A stretch of 53,589 nucleotides of DNA from Salinarimonadaceae bacterium (GCA_007693435.1 REDO01000050.1:1-53589); one strand, 5' to 3'. Positions 42,045 through 53,547 are shown, counted from the first letter of the stretch. Made by a program: numbers and translations. Notes: a model not told the origin generated them from the sequence alone.

Positions 42045-45011
42045 TCAGGCGGCCTCGCTCGCGCCGGCGACGATCTGGCGGGCCTGCGCGGCCGCCAGCG
42101 GCTCGCCGAACACGGCCCCTTGCGCATATTCGCAGCCGAGCTGGAACAGGGCGATGGCGTCGGATTCGGCTTCGACGCCCTCGGCGACGACCTCGATGCC
42201 GAGCTCCTGCGACATCCGCAGCAGCGAGCGCAGCATGACGGGGCTGCCCCCGGCGCCGATATCGCGCACCAGCGACCGGTCGAGCTTGATCGTGTCGATG
42301 GGCAGTCGCTCGAGATAGGGAATGGCGCAATAGCCGGTTCCGAAATCCTCCAGGCAGAGGCCCGCCCCGAGATCGCGCATGCGCTGGAACAGCTGCGCGG
42401 CGTATTCCGGATTATCCATCACGAGCCGCTCGCCGAATACGAGCCGAAACGTTCCGGGCACGACCCGCGAGCGTGCGAGCGCCGTCTTCACGTCGGCGAG
42501 GAGATCATGGCGCATCAGAGTGGGGCTGAGGATCGGAACGTTGACGAAGATCGGCGGATCGACATCCAGCGCGCCCTGCCAGAAAGCGAGCTCTTCGGCG
42601 GCGCGCTCCAGCGCGAAGACCGTGAGATCCGCGATCGCCCCGTTTTCTTCCGCCAGCGGCAGGAACGTTTCCACCGGCACGCGCCCGCGCTTGGAGTGCT
42701 CCCAGATGAGGCGCGCCTCGAAACCGGCGATGGTGCGGTCTTCCAGGCGCACGACCGGTTCGAAGACGACGCGCGCCTCGTTGTTCTCGAGCGCGCGGGC
42801 GATGTCGCCTCCGAGCGCCAGGCTGTCCTCGCGTCCCAGCCGCATGGTCGGCCGGTAGAGTTCCGACCGGTCTCCGCCCCGCCTTTTGGCGTGGGTCATG
42901 GCGAGTTCGGCGTTCTTGAGCATCTCGTCGGCCTTGATCGTCTGCGCGTCGTAGAGCGCGACGCCGATCGAGGCGGCGAAGAAGATCTCGCGATCGGCGT
43001 AGGTCACCGGCGTCGCGAGCGTGCGGCGGATCGCCTCGGCGAAGGCGAAAACGCGGTCAGGGTCGCTCTCCGACATCAGGATGAGGGCGAATTTGTCGCC
43101 CGAGAGCCGGGCCAGCGTGTCCTGCGGGCGCAACATGCGCGAGAGCCGCCGGGTCAGCGTGAGCAGAATGGCGTCCCCGGCCGAGAGTCCGGCCTCGTCG
43201 TTCACCTGCTTGAAGCGATCGATATCGACGACGATCACCGCCGGATTCATGCGCGGATCCTGCGCCGCGAGGATGAGGGCGGAATGCAGCCGGTCCTCGA
43301 ACAGGCGCCCGTTGGGCAGGCCCGTGAGGTTGTCGTGCACGGCGTCCTGGAGCAGCCGCTCCTGCGAGGTCTTCGAATCGGTGACGTCGGCGATCGTGCC
43401 GACGATGCGGATGACCTCGCCGTCGAGGCCGATGACCGGGCGCGCCTTGAGGCGTAGCCAGTGATAGGGGCCGGAAGCCGCGCGCATGCGGAAATCCTGA
43501 GCGACGCGGCCCCGGCGCTGCTCGATGACGGCGTCGAGGGCCGTGCGGTAGCGGTCGCGGTCGAAAGGATGGATCTTGTCGAGCCATTCGGCGGCCGAAC
43601 CCTGCAGCGCGCCGCGCTTCAGGCCGAGCGTCGCTTCGAGATCCGGGCTGACGAAGACGCGGTCCGACACGACGTCCCAGTCGAAGACGATGTCGCCGGC
43701 CCCGGACAGGGCCAGCGCCCGCCGCTCCGAATCGCTGACCGAACCGTGGGTCATGGCGCCGCCCGCGAAGGCGTGCTGGATCACCGTGAAACCGATGAGC
43801 ATCACGATGAGCACGAGACCGCCGATCAGGGCCGGCGAGACGAGATCGCCGACGAGATTGCCCGTCACCGTGAATCCCGCCGCCGTGACCCAGGCCACGA
43901 GCAGAAGCCATGTCGGGATCAGCATCACCGCGCGGTCGTAGCCATGCGTCGCCAGATGGACCACCAGCAGGAAGCCGATTCCCGCCACCGCCGCGATCGA
44001 TATCCGCGCCACGCCGGCCGCCACGGGCGGATCGATGACCGCGAGACCCACGAGCGCCGCGAGAAAAGCCAGCCAGAACAGCGTGACATGGCCATAGCGC
44101 ACGTGCCAGCGGTTGAGGTTGAGATAGGCGAAGAGAAAGACGAGGAGCGTCGCCGCCAGGATCGTCTCGGCGGCCGCGCGGTATACGCGCTCTGCGCCCT
44201 CATCGAGGGGAAAGACGCGCTGGAAGAAGCCGAAATCGATGCCCGCATAGGCGAGCACGGCCCAGGCGAGCGCGGCCGCGGCGGGGAAGATGAGCGCCCC
44301 CTTGACGACGAAGACGACGGTCAGGAACAGGGCCAGCAGCCCCGCGATGCCGATGATGATGCCTTTGTAGAGGGTGAGGCCGTTGACCTTGTCGCGGTAG
44401 GAATTGGGCTCCCACAGATAGACCTGCGGGATGTTCGGCGTGTTCAACTCGCCGACGAAGGTCACGGTGGCGCCGGGGTCCAGCGTGATGCGGAAGACGT
44501 CCGCCTCGGCGCTCGTCTCGCGTTCGGGGCGGATGCCCTGACTGGCGGTGATCGCCGCGACGCGCGAGGAGCCGAGGTCGGGCCAGATCACGCCGGAGCC
44601 GACGAGCCGGAAATGCGGCGCGACCAGCAGCCGGTCGAGCTGCTCCCCGCTTTCGTTGGTGAGCGCGAAGACGATCCAGTCGGGACGCGCGCCCGGCTCG
44701 CGGGCGGTGACGGCGATGCGCCTCACGATCCCGTCGCGCCCCGGCGCGGTCGAAATCTGGATCACGTCTCCGTCCGAGCGATAGCGTTCGATGGCGGGAG
44801 TGAGATCGATCGCCGCCGTCTCGCGGTCCACGCGCACCGCGTCCACGGCCTCCGCCGGTCCCGAGCCGAGCGCGAAAAACGCAGTCGCCGCGAGGACGAG
44901 CGCCAGGATTGCCGGCATGACGGATCGTATGACGGATCGGGCGATGCGCAACGCGTGAACCTGCTTTCGTCGTGATCCCCGCCGCGGGATCGTCCCCCAT
45001 CGGTCGTTCAT
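42045..45011 (-). CDS. RgsP-like 7TM receptor with PAS and degenerate GGDEF–EAL domains
   Basis: A 988-residue membrane protein. It has an N-terminal signal/anchor, a periplasmic beta domain (about 60–200, 7TMR-DISM-like), then about seven to eight transmembrane helices (about 215–455), a PAS domain, GGDEF and EAL. The GGDEF signature is SGDKF, so cyclase activity is unlikely. The EAL motif is EAR, EITE is FGER, and the double Asp is EDFGTGY, while Asn (FVNVPIL), Lys (TIKLD), Glu (VAEGVE) and Gln (YAQGAVF) remain. The architecture matches RgsP, which directs unipolar growth in Sinorhizobium. The start MNDRWG at 45011 follows the end of an unrelated upstream shadow frame. Catalytic state is uncertain. 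Confidence 0.8.
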   Translation of the reverse strand: MNDRWGTIPRRGSRRKQVHALRIARSVIRSVMPAILALVLAATAFFALGSGPAEAVDAVRVDRETAAIDLTPAIERYRSDGDVIQISTAPGRDGIVRRIAVTAREPGARPDWIVFALTNESGEQLDRLLVAPHFRLVGSGVIWPDLGSSRVAAITASQGIRPERETSAEADVFRITLDPGATVTFVGELNTPNIPQVYLWEPNSYRDKVNGLTLYKGIIIGIAGLLALFLTVVFVVKGALIFPAAAALAWAVLAYAGIDFGFFQRVFPLDEGAERVYRAAAETILAATLLVFLFAYLNLNRWHVRYGHVTLFWLAFLAALVGLAVIDPPVAAGVARISIAAVAGIGFLLVVHLATHGYDRAVMLIPTWLLLVAWVTAAGFTVTGNLVGDLVSPALIGGLVLIVMLIGFTVIQHAFAGGAMTHGSVSDSERRALALSGAGDIVFDWDVVSDRVFVSPDLEATLGLKRGALQGSAAEWLDKIHPFDRDRYRTALDAVIEQRRGRVAQDFRMRAASGPYHWLRLKARPVIGLDGEVIRIVGTIADVTDSKTSQERLLQDAVHDNLTGLPNGRLFEDRLHSALILAAQDPRMNPAVIVVDIDRFKQVNDEAGLSAGDAILLTLTRRLSRMLRPQDTLARLSGDKFALILMSESDPDRVFAFAEAIRRTLATPVTYADREIFFAASIGVALYDAQTIKADEMLKNAELAMTHAKRRGGDRSELYRPTMRLGREDSLALGGDIARALENNEARVVFEPVVRLEDRTIAGFEARLIWEHSKRGRVPVETFLPLAEENGAIADLTVFALERAAEELAFWQGALDVDPPIFVNVPILSPTLMRHDLLADVKTALARSRVVPGTFRLVFGERLVMDNPEYAAQLFQRMRDLGAGLCLEDFGTGYCAIPYLERLPIDTIKLDRSLVRDIGAGGSPVMLRSLLRMSQELGIEVVAEGVEAESDAIALFQLGCEYAQGAVFGEPLAAAQARQIVAGASEAA

Positions 45012-45151
45012 AAGCCAGCCGCCGGCGCGCGGGCAACCCCGGCGGCGTCGCGCGGGGCCGTTATGCAACGGGCAGGCGCCGGACTTTCGCCTCCCTGCCG
45101 CTTCTCGCGGCGATTTCGGGCTTTTTGGGGGCCGGGGCGGGGAGGCCGCGA

Positions 45152-45703
45152 TCAGCGGCGGCGGCCGCCCTCGATCCCGACCTCGATGAGATAGTTGGAG
45201 CCGATTTCGGCGGGCACGCGCATGTCCTCCTCGATGACGATGACGCTCGCCTGCGTTGCGCCTTGCGGCACGGAGACGGAGGCGCGGGCGCGGCGCTCGG
45301 CGAAAGTCTGCGTGTTGTCGCGCAGGACGATCCGCAGCGGCGCGTCGAAGCGCCCGGGCGCGCCGCGCGGGCCGAGCAGGGCGCGCAGCTCGACGCCGAC
45401 CTTGATGGAGAAGGAAGCGCCGTCCTCCGCCACGACGCATTCGCGCGCGACGTTGGCGATGGAGACCTGCGAGCGCAGATTGGCGTTGGTCTGCGCGCCG
45501 GCATAGGAGCGCAGCGCAGCGGATTCCGGCAGAATGTCGATCTGCGGGCACGGCGCGTCGACAAGCGGCAGCTCCATCGCGGGCGGCACGGTCGCTCCCC
45601 CGTAGAGAAAGATGTTGGCGATCGGGTTGCCGTCGCCGTCGCCCGAGATCGAGCCGCACGCGGAGAGGGCCGCCGCCGTGACGATGAGCGCGCCGAAGCG
45701 CAT
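45152..45703 (-). CDS. Predicted lipoprotein, unknown function
   Basis: A 183-residue protein whose signal peptide ends in a lipobox: LIVTAAALSACGS, with Cys about 16 as the lipidated residue. Three further cysteines occur (DAPCPQI, ARECVVAEDG and one at the lipobox), so one disulfide is possible. The body has several beta-strand-like segments (ASFSIKVGVELRALLG, ASVSVPQGATQASVIVIEED). I do not recognise the family. It is the second gene of a minus-strand run with the IalB-like protein upstream (69 bases) and the RgsP-like gene downstream, so an envelope role is inferred. Confidence 0.75.
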   Translation of the reverse strand: MRFGALIVTAAALSACGSISGDGDGNPIANIFLYGGATVPPAMELPLVDAPCPQIDILPESAALRSYAGAQTNANLRSQVSIANVARECVVAEDGASFSIKVGVELRALLGPRGAPGRFDAPLRIVLRDNTQTFAERRARASVSVPQGATQASVIVIEEDMRVPAEIGSNYLIEVGIEGGRRR

Positions 45704-45772
45704 GATCCTGTTAGCCAAACTCCACTCCCGCAGACGCTGTGCCCTGACCCGCGTCAACTTCTAACGCTGACG

Positions 45773-46372
45773 TCAGAGGCTGTCGAATCCCTCGGCGAAG
45801 CCGGCCAGCGAGACCGGGATGCCGATGCCTTCCTCGGGCGTCTGGAAGACGATGAAGGTCGCTTCCTCGCCCTCGCGCAACTGGTCGAGGAGGCCGTCGT
45901 CCATGACGACTTCCGCGACGCATCCCGTGACGAGGCAGCGTACGAAACCGGCGCGCCCGACATCCTCTCCGTCGATCAGGAGGCCGAGCCCGGCCGGCAG
46001 CAGCACGCCCAGCGGCGCGACGACTCGAAGCAGTGTGCTGCGGTCGTCGGCGGTGCGCAAGACGATCACGAGCAGGGTGACGTTCGGTCGGTCGTCGGCC
46101 GCGACGTTCTGCACGATCGCGCATTGCTCCGTCTGCGCGCCGGCCGGGGTTTCGCAGCGTTTCTGCCAATCCCCGAAGGCGTCGCGGATCATTCCCTGCG
46201 CAAGAGCCTGCGGAGCCGAACCCGCTATCCCGATTCCGAGCGCCGCCATGGCCGCCATGAACGCGGCGGCCACGCAAAGCGCGCGAATCGCATGCCCGCA
46301 AGCCCTGCGACCAAGGACATGCTCCCGGAGGAAATGACGCTGCGGCGAGGCCGCCTGTCGGATTTCAGCCAT
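45773..46372 (-). CDS. Invasion-associated locus B (IalB) family protein
   Basis: A 199-residue exported protein. A signal peptide region (ALCVAAAFMAAMAALGIGIA) is preceded by an unusually long basic N-terminal segment from the chosen ATG. The mature domain has FGDWQKRCETP (about 88–98), QCAIVQNV, a mid block LRVVAPLGVLLPAGLGLLIDG, then FVRCLVTGCVAEV with a second cysteine pair. These are features of the IalB family, secreted proteins widespread in Rhizobiales and first linked to Bartonella erythrocyte invasion. ATG 46372 follows CTGGAGTTTCG. The role outside pathogens is unknown. Confidence 0.88.
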   Translation of the reverse strand: MAEIRQAASPQRHFLREHVLGRRACGHAIRALCVAAAFMAAMAALGIGIAGSAPQALAQGMIRDAFGDWQKRCETPAGAQTEQCAIVQNVAADDRPNVTLLVIVLRTADDRSTLLRVVAPLGVLLPAGLGLLIDGEDVGRAGFVRCLVTGCVAEVVMDDGLLDQLREGEEATFIVFQTPEEGIGIPVSLAGFAEGFDSL

Positions 46373-46736
46373 CGAAACTCCAGAAGCGTTCGCCGGCGGC
46401 GATTCGGCGAGCGCGCCGCCGGTCTTCGTAACGAAGCATGGCGAGGGACCATGCGCGGCGCTCACTTGTCAAGCGGGTCGAACCCCCGCAAGCGTAGCAG
46501 CCGCCGTATTTTGTCGCATCTTGCGCCATTGGAGGCCCCGCTGCGACGAAGACGCCGTTGCGCTCTTGGCGACATTGTGGTTTTGACATGTCTCAAAGCT
46601 GGTCGCGCGACCGATCCCAACCCGCACTCCTTTCGCGGGTCTGACAAGGGGCGCGGTTTGGAAGGGCGCGGCCTTCGCCGGGCGAGCGCGGCGGCGCGGT
46701 CCGGTGAAAAGGTCGAACAGGAGCTTCGAAAGAACG
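46373..46736. other. Divergent intergenic region between ialB-like and coxB genes
   Basis: About 360 bases with no supported gene. It contains GCGGG-TCGAACC-CCCGC and a CCCGC…GCGGG imperfect hairpin near 46620, and a TTGACA at about 46585 that could be a -35 element, though no good -10 follows. It must contain the promoters for the cox operon and the minus-strand envelope genes; I cannot place them with confidence. Confidence 0.5.
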
Positions 46737-47621
46737 ATGCCTACGGAACAGAACGCAATCATGAAGGCGGCCTCCGTCGGCCGGGCGCGCATCGCGGCGC
46801 TCGCGGCCGTCGCCTTCTTCGCGGCGAGCGCCCCGGCGCAGTCGCAGGAAGTCGGCGCGCCGGCGCCGTGGCAGATGGGCATGATGCCGCCCCAGAGCCA
46901 GACCGCAGAGTTCATGGTCTCGTTCCACGACGGGCTATTGTGGCTCATCACCGCGATCACGCTCTTCGTCGGCGCGCTGCTCCTCTACGTGATCTTCCGC
47001 TACAACGCGAAGGCCAATCCGACCCCCTCGCGCACCTCGCACAACACGCTCCTCGAGGTGGCCTGGACGGTCATTCCGATCCTGATCCTTGTCGCCATCG
47101 CGATCCCGTCGTTTCGTCTGCTGCGCGAGCAGCTGATCATTCCGGACGCCGATATCGTCGTGAAGGTGACGGGCCACGCCTGGTACTGGAGCTACGAGTA
47201 CCCCGAGGATCAGGGCGGGTTCAGCTTCATCTCGACCATGCTCGACGACGACGAGGCGCTCGCTGCCGGCCAGCCGCGCCTGCTCGCCGTCGACAACGAG
47301 ATGGTCGTGCCGGTGGGCAAGGTCGTGAAGGTCCAGGTCACCGCCGCCGACGTGCTGCATGCTTTCGCCCTCCCGTCTTTCGGCCTGAAGATCGACGCCG
47401 TTCCGGGCCGCCTCAACGAGACCTGGTTCCAGGCTGATCGCGAGGGCATCTACTACGGCCAATGCTCCGAGCTCTGCGGCGCCCGCCACGCCTTCATGCC
47501 GATCGCGGTGCGCGTCGTCAGCGAGGAGGCCTATGCGCAATGGCTCGAGGAGGCGCAAGCGACCTTCGCCTCGGTCGATGCGCCGCGCTCGGTCGCCGCC
47601 GGAGCAGAGATCGCGCGCTGA
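46737..47621 (+). CDS. coxB: Cytochrome c oxidase subunit II
   Basis: A 294-residue precursor of aa3-type oxidase subunit II. It has a signal peptide (cleavage near APAQSQ), two transmembrane helices (about 60–85 and 100–125), then the periplasmic cupredoxin domain. The CuA site is GQCSELCGARHAFM (about 239–252) with the upstream His in LHAFALPSFG (about 201–210). The aromatic patch GHAWYWSYEYPE receives electrons from cytochrome c. It starts the operon coxB-coxA-ctaB-coxF-ctaG-coxC. ATG 46737 is used; an in-frame ATG at 46761 would still leave the signal peptide intact. Confidence 0.95.
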   Translation: MPTEQNAIMKAASVGRARIAALAAVAFFAASAPAQSQEVGAPAPWQMGMMPPQSQTAEFMVSFHDGLLWLITAITLFVGALLLYVIFRYNAKANPTPSRTSHNTLLEVAWTVIPILILVAIAIPSFRLLREQLIIPDADIVVKVTGHAWYWSYEYPEDQGGFSFISTMLDDDEALAAGQPRLLAVDNEMVVPVGKVVKVQVTAADVLHAFALPSFGLKIDAVPGRLNETWFQADREGIYYGQCSELCGARHAFMPIAVRVVSEEAYAQWLEEAQATFASVDAPRSVAAGAEIAR

Positions 47622-47690
47622 GCCGCGCCGTCGAAATCGACGCAGGGCCGGCCGGGCCGGCTCCGCGATAATGTTGGTGAGGGCGCATAG

Positions 47691-49340
<1,650 letters not shown>

Positions 49341-49348
49341 ACCGGGCG

Positions 49349-49371
49349 GCCGGGCGGCTGGTTCGCCCGGC
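49349..49371 (+). terminator. Hairpin after coxA (possible attenuator)
   Basis: An 8-bp GC stem (49349–49356 with 49364–49371) with a 7-base loop lies eight bases beyond the coxA stop, followed by CTTTCCCC. Without a real T-tract it is more likely to give partial termination or protect the coxBA mRNA end, since ctaB and the rest of the operon follow. Confidence 0.5.
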
Positions 49372-49512
49372 TTTCCCCGCGTGAACGCCGCGTGGACGCA
49401 TTGCGTCGCCGTGGTGGGAGGTTGAACCTCGGTCACGATATCCGGCATCCGCGTCACGCGCGGGCGCCGCGCCGATAGAAGAACGATCCGAAGCGAGAGC
49501 CCGAACGAGCCC

Positions 49513-50487
49513 ATGGCCGGCATCAGCGACACTCTTCAGACGAACGCCGCAGCGGGACGCGCGAGCCGCGCTCCCGCGACGGTCTCGAACGGCGAGGTCC
49601 GCGATTTCCTCGCGCTGCTCAAGCCGCGGGTCATGTCGCTCGTCGTGTTCACGGCGCTGACCGGCATGATCGTCGCGCATGGAACGATCCACCCGGTGAT
49701 CGGCTTCGCCGCGATCCTCGCGATCGCCGTCGGCGCCGGGGCGTCGGGCTGCCTGAATATGTGGTGGGACGCCGATATCGACGCCGTGATGTCGCGCACC
49801 CTCGACCGGCCGATTCCGGCGGGGCGGATCGCGCCGCAGGAGGCGCTCGCCTTCGGGATCACGCTGTCGGTCGGCTCCGTGCTTTTCCTCGGGCTGATCG
49901 CGAACTGGCTCGCCGCCGGACTTCTGGCCTTCACGATCTTCTACTACGCCGTCATCTACTCGATGTGGCTCAAGCGCTGGACGCCGCAGAACATCGTCAT
50001 CGGCGGCGCCGCCGGGGCCTTTCCCCCGATGATCGGCGAGGCCGCCGTGACCGGCTCGGTGAGCCTCGACACGGCGATCCTGTTCGCGATCATCTTCATC
50101 TGGACGCCGCCGCATTTCTGGGCGCTCGCCCTCGTGAAGTCCGGCGATTACGCCCGCGCCGGCGTGCCCATGCTGCCCAACGTCTCGGGCCCCGACGAGA
50201 CGCGCCGTCAGATCCTTCTCTACACGCTCGTCCTCGTCCCGCTCGGTCTCGCGCCGGCGCTCGTCGGGTTCGGCGGGGCGATCTATCTCGCCGTTGCGGC
50301 GCTCTCGGGCGCCTGGATGCTCGTCTGCGCCCTGCGCGTCTGGCGCCGGCGCGAGGGGCCCGCCGCCACGAAGGCCTGCTGGGCGCTGTTCGGGTTCTCG
50401 ATCGTGTATCTTTTTCTTTTATTCGCGACGCTGATCGCCGAACGCGTCCTCGGCCTGTTCTTCGCGGTTCCGGGGCTCGGCGCATGA
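49513..50487 (+). CDS. ctaB: Protohaem IX farnesyltransferase (haem O synthase)
   Basis: A 324-residue UbiA-family membrane prenyltransferase that adds farnesyl to haem b to form haem O, the precursor of haem A in the oxidase. The Asp-rich motif is [19 protein letters not shown] (about 77–95), with the second motif DETRRQ (about 231–236); nine transmembrane helices are expected. TRRQ/PLG positions and [14 protein letters not shown] (about 193–206) are family-typical. It follows coxA by 172 bases and overlaps coxF by 4 bases (ATGA). Confidence 0.96.
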   Translation: MAGISDTLQTNAAAGRASRAPATVSNGEVRDFLALLKPRVMSLVVFTALTGMIVAHGTIHPVIGFAAILAIAVGAGASGCLNMWWDADIDAVMSRTLDRPIPAGRIAPQEALAFGITLSVGSVLFLGLIANWLAAGLLAFTIFYYAVIYSMWLKRWTPQNIVIGGAAGAFPPMIGEAAVTGSVSLDTAILFAIIFIWTPPHFWALALVKSGDYARAGVPMLPNVSGPDETRRQILLYTLVLVPLGLAPALVGFGGAIYLAVAALSGAWMLVCALRVWRRREGPAATKACWALFGFSIVYLFLLFATLIAERVLGLFFAVPGLGA

Positions 50488-50657
50488 GCGGGGGCGAGGA
50501 GGAGGAACGCGACGCTCAGGGGCTGACCGCTGCGGACCGCAGGCGGCGCAGGCAGCGCTCCATCGCGCTCGCCCTCGCCCTGGGGCTTCTGGTCGCCTTG
50601 TTCTATCTGGTGACCATCGCCAAACTCGGTCCGGGCGTGCTGATACGCCCGCTGTGA
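50484..50657 (+). CDS. coxF: CoxF-like small membrane protein
   Basis: A 57-residue protein with an acidic then highly basic N-terminus ([10 protein letters not shown]), one transmembrane helix ([20 protein letters not shown]) and a short periplasmic tail [11 protein letters not shown]. Small single-helix proteins in this position, between ctaB and ctaG, are annotated CoxF in alphaproteobacteria and are presumed to help oxidase assembly. The ATG overlaps the ctaB stop. It was confirmed by operon position rather than by strong sequence signature. Confidence 0.8.
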   Translation: MSGGEEEERDAQGLTAADRRRRRQRSIALALALGLLVALFYLVTIAKLGPGVLIRPL

Positions 50658-50706
50658 GGGCAGTCGATCATTGAGGCCTGTCGATTTGGGGCCAAGCGAG
50701 GAGAAT

Positions 50707-51306
50707 ATGACGGGAAAGGTTGAGGATGCAGGCCGAAAGAAGGCCGTCAGGCGCACCGTGGCGGCGTGCCTCGGCGTCACCTTCGGCATGGTGGGCGCCG
50801 CTTACGCCGCCGTGCCGCTCTACGACCTGTTTTGCCGGGTCACGGGATTCGGCGGCACGCCGATGATCGGAACGGCCGAGGCCGGCACGGTCCTCGACGA
50901 GACCGTGCGCGTTCGGTTCGACGCCAATGTCTCGCGCTCGCTGCCGTGGAGCTTCTCGGCCGAGGTTCCTGTCATCGAGGCCCGTATCGGCGAGACGAAG
51001 ACGGTGTTCTATCGCGTCGCCTCTGAGGCGAGCGGCCCGACGAAGGGCATGGCGACGTTCAACGTCACTCCGGAGAATGCGGGGCAGTATTTCGTCAAGC
51101 TCGATTGCTTCTGCTTCACGGAGAACGTGCTCGAGGGCGGCGAAGTGATGGATTCCGCCGTCGTCTTTTACGTCGACCCGGCGATCGTCGATGACCCCGC
51201 CTTCGCGTCGCTGCGCACGATCACTCTGTCCTACACCTATTTCCCGGCTCGCGACGGCGAGCCGATCACCACCTCGGCGCTCGACTCAGGCGCGATCGCC
51301 CGGTGA
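50707..51306 (+). CDS. ctaG: Cytochrome c oxidase assembly factor CtaG/Cox11
   Basis: A 199-residue copper chaperone that delivers Cu to CuB of subunit I. One N-terminal transmembrane helix (VAACLGVTFGMVGAAYAAV) precedes a periplasmic immunoglobulin-like domain with PLYDLFCRVTGFGG (about 39–52) and the copper-binding KLDCFCFTE (about 132–140, the CFCF pair). MATFNVTPENAGQYFVK is the family core. The ATG at 50707 has GAGGAGAAT directly before it; the TTG at 50671 was rejected. Confidence 0.95.
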   Translation: MTGKVEDAGRKKAVRRTVAACLGVTFGMVGAAYAAVPLYDLFCRVTGFGGTPMIGTAEAGTVLDETVRVRFDANVSRSLPWSFSAEVPVIEARIGETKTVFYRVASEASGPTKGMATFNVTPENAGQYFVKLDCFCFTENVLEGGEVMDSAVVFYVDPAIVDDPAFASLRTITLSYTYFPARDGEPITTSALDSGAIAR

Positions 51307-51424
51307 CGAACCCAACGGGAATCCGCGCGGGCGTTCCGCTCGCGCTTGATTTTCTCTTTCAAGCGATGGAAAACGCCGCTAACGATCCGAGCGAACGCGG
51401 ATAAAGGCACCGGAGACAACGACA

Positions 51425-52267
51425 ATGGCCGACGCCCACGCCAAGAAACACGATTACCACCTCGTCGATCCGAGCCCCTGGCCCTTCATCGGATCGGTGA
51501 GCGCGTTCGTCCTCGCCGTGGGCTTCATCATGTTCATCCGCGGCATGGAGGTCGCAGGCCTGCGCATCGGCGGACTTATGTTCGGTATTGGCGCGATCGG
51601 CGTGCTCTACACCATGGCGGCCTGGTGGATCGACGTCGTCAAGGAATCGATGCGCGGCGATCACACCCGCGTCGTGCAGCTGCACCATCGCTACGGCATG
51701 ATCATGTTCATCGCCTCCGAGGTGATGTTCTTCGTGGCGTGGTTCTGGGCCTATTTCGACGCCGCGCTCTATCCAGGAGAGGCGATCCAGTATCAGCGCA
51801 CCGAGCTGACCGGCGGCGTCTGGCCGCCCGAAGGTATCCAGACCTTCAATCCCTGGCATCTGCCGCTGTTCGGCACGCTCATCCTGCTCACGTCGGGCAC
51901 GACCGTCACCTGGGCGCACCATGCGCTTCTGGAGAACGACCGCCAGGGTCTGAAATGGGGCCTGTGGCTGACTGTGCTGCTCGGCATCGCCTTCACCTGC
52001 GTGCAGGCCTACGAGTACATGACGGCCTATTTCAGCTTCTCCGGCCATATCTACGGCGCCACCTTCTTCATGGCGACGGGCTTCCACGGGGCGCATGTCA
52101 TCATTGGAACGATCTTCCTGGCGGTCTGCCTGTGGCGGGTCTATCTCGGCCATTTCACGCCCAAGCAGCATCTCGGCTTCGAGTTCGCCGCCTGGTACTG
52201 GCACTTCGTCGACGTGGTCTGGGTGTTCCTCTTCGCCTCGATCTACGTCTGGGGCTATGGCGGCTGA
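51425..52267 (+). CDS. coxC: Cytochrome c oxidase subunit III
   Basis: A 280-residue, seven-helix subunit that stabilises subunit I and binds lipids. Family blocks are YHLVDPSPWPFIGSVSAFVL, GMIMFIASEVMFFVAWFWAY (about 96–115), GVWPPEGIQTFNPW, VTWAHHALLEND and HVIIGTIFLAVCLWR, then the C-terminal EFAAWYWHFVDVVWVFLFAS. The N-terminal start MADAHAKKH carries no signal. A strong terminator follows the stop codon. Confidence 0.96.
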   Translation: MADAHAKKHDYHLVDPSPWPFIGSVSAFVLAVGFIMFIRGMEVAGLRIGGLMFGIGAIGVLYTMAAWWIDVVKESMRGDHTRVVQLHHRYGMIMFIASEVMFFVAWFWAYFDAALYPGEAIQYQRTELTGGVWPPEGIQTFNPWHLPLFGTLILLTSGTTVTWAHHALLENDRQGLKWGLWLTVLLGIAFTCVQAYEYMTAYFSFSGHIYGATFFMATGFHGAHVIIGTIFLAVCLWRVYLGHFTPKQHLGFEFAAWYWHFVDVVWVFLFASIYVWGYGG

Positions 52268-52298
52268 AGCGCCGGCCCATAGTCCCGGCCATGCGTCA

Positions 52299-52333
52299 GG
52301 GGCGGCCTCGCGGGCCGCCCCTTCCCATTTTTT
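52299..52333 (+). terminator. Rho-independent terminator after coxC
   Basis: A perfect 9-bp GC stem (52299–52307 with 52313–52321) with a TCGCG loop is followed by CTTCCCATTTTTT. The T6 run gives a textbook terminator 31 bases after the coxC stop. It separates coxC from DUF983–surf1. Confidence 0.85.
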
Positions 52334-52343
52334 GGAGCATGCA

Positions 52344-52718
52344 ATGTCCGATAGCCCCGCAAGAGCGACGCCCCCTTTCGTCTCCGGACTGAAGGGAAGC
52401 TGCCCACGCTGCGGAGAGGGCCGCATGTTCGACGGCTTCCTCGCGCTCGCTCCGAAATGCGGCTCCTGCGAGCTCGATTACGGCTTCGCCGATTCGGCGG
52501 ACGGGCCGGCGGTCTTCATCATGTTCATCGTAGGGGCCGTGGTGGTGGGGCTGGCACTGTGGGTCGAGTTCACCTTCGAGCCGGCGATCTGGCTGCATCT
52601 CTCGATGTGGTTCACGTTGGCGATCGTGCTTTCCCTCGCGCTGGCGCGCCCGCTCAAGGGCCTGATGATCGCGCTTCAGTATCATCACCGCGCCGAGGAA
52701 GGCCGGTTCGACAAGTGA
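52344..52718 (+). CDS. DUF983 family protein, zinc-ribbon membrane protein
   Basis: A 124-residue protein. An N-terminal zinc ribbon, CPRCGEGRMF (about 20–29) and CGSCELDYG (about 39–47), is followed by two transmembrane helices (about 57–78 and 85–105). DUF983 genes regularly lie in alphaproteobacterial cox operons just before surf1, which suggests a role in oxidase assembly or membrane insertion; a definite function is not known. The ATG at 52344 has GGAGCATGC upstream. The gap to surf1 is 10 bases. Confidence 0.88.
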   Translation: MSDSPARATPPFVSGLKGSCPRCGEGRMFDGFLALAPKCGSCELDYGFADSADGPAVFIMFIVGAVVVGLALWVEFTFEPAIWLHLSMWFTLAIVLSLALARPLKGLMIALQYHHRAEEGRFDK

Positions 52719-52728
52719 GCGCGCGCCG

Positions 52729-53508
52729 ATGACCGTTGGGACCACGGAAAAAGGCCCCAAAGACGCGCCGCGCCGCTCCCGCCGCGCCCTCGTGGCCGCC
52801 GCCGCCGCGACGCTTGTTTCGCTCGCGATCCTGATCGCTCTCGGAACCTGGCAGATGCAGCGCCTCGCCTGGAAGGAGGGCGTGGTCGCCCGCATCGAGG
52901 AGCGCGCCCGCGCCGAGCCGACGGCGCCGCTGGCCGAATCGGACTGGCGATCCTTCGCCCCCGAGGCGCATGAATATACCCGCGTGCGGATCGCCGGAAC
53001 CTTCGAGCACGAGGCCGAGGTCCTGGTCTACGCGCTCGCGCCCACCCGCACGCGCGGCCAGCCGCTTCAGGGCTTCGCGGTGATGACGCCGCTGCTGCTG
53101 GAGGACGGCGCGCGCATTCTCGTCAATCGCGGCTTCGTGCCGACGCAGATGCGCGATCCGGACGCGCGGCCCGCCCCGCCGCCCGAGGGCGTCGTGGAGA
53201 TCGTCGGTCTCGTGCGCGCGCCCGAGCGGCGCACGCTCTTCGTGCCGGAGAACATCCCCGCCGACGAGCAATGGATGACCCGCGACCTCGGCGAGATCGC
53301 CGGCGCGCGCGGTCTCGACCGCGTCGCCCCCTTCTGGATCGACGCGGAATCCGATCCTGCCGCGCCGGAATGGCCGCGCGCCGGCGCCAGCGTCCTCGAT
53401 CCGCCCAACAACCATCTGCAATACGCGCTGACCTGGTACGGTCTCGCCCTCGTTCTCGCGGTCGTCTTCGTCCTTTACGCGCGGGGCCGGATGCGCCGCG
53501 GCGGCTGA
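52729..53508 (+). CDS. SURF1 family cytochrome c oxidase assembly protein
   Basis: A 259-residue protein. A cytoplasmic basic N-terminus leads to a first transmembrane helix (LVAAAAATLVSLAILIALGTWQ, residues about 19–40, quoted partly), a large periplasmic domain with GTWQMQRLAWKEGV, RVRIAGTFEHEAEVLVYA and RILVNRGFVPTQ, then NNHLQYALTWYGLALVLAV with the second helix and RGRMRRGG tail. SURF1 proteins help insert haem A into subunit I. It lies directly after DUF983, completing the oxidase-biogenesis block. Confidence 0.93.
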   Translation: MTVGTTEKGPKDAPRRSRRALVAAAAATLVSLAILIALGTWQMQRLAWKEGVVARIEERARAEPTAPLAESDWRSFAPEAHEYTRVRIAGTFEHEAEVLVYALAPTRTRGQPLQGFAVMTPLLLEDGARILVNRGFVPTQMRDPDARPAPPPEGVVEIVGLVRAPERRTLFVPENIPADEQWMTRDLGEIAGARGLDRVAPFWIDAESDPAAPEWPRAGASVLDPPNNHLQYALTWYGLALVLAVVFVLYARGRMRRGG

Positions 53509-53547
53509 GGAGGCCGGCGCGGGGCGACAGGAGGGCGGCGGAGCGCT

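Noticed and set aside
42045-45659. A 1,204-codon open frame covering the RgsP-like gene and about 650 bases more upstream
   Set aside because: The upstream part crosses the lipoprotein gene in another frame and is Arg/Ala-rich shadow sequence. The protein begins at the ATG at 45011.
46466-46520. A tRNA remnant, because the minus strand contains GGGTTCGACCC
   Set aside because: With TTCGACC as T-loop the T-stem does not pair, and no anticodon or acceptor arm is nearby. It is a simple GC hairpin.
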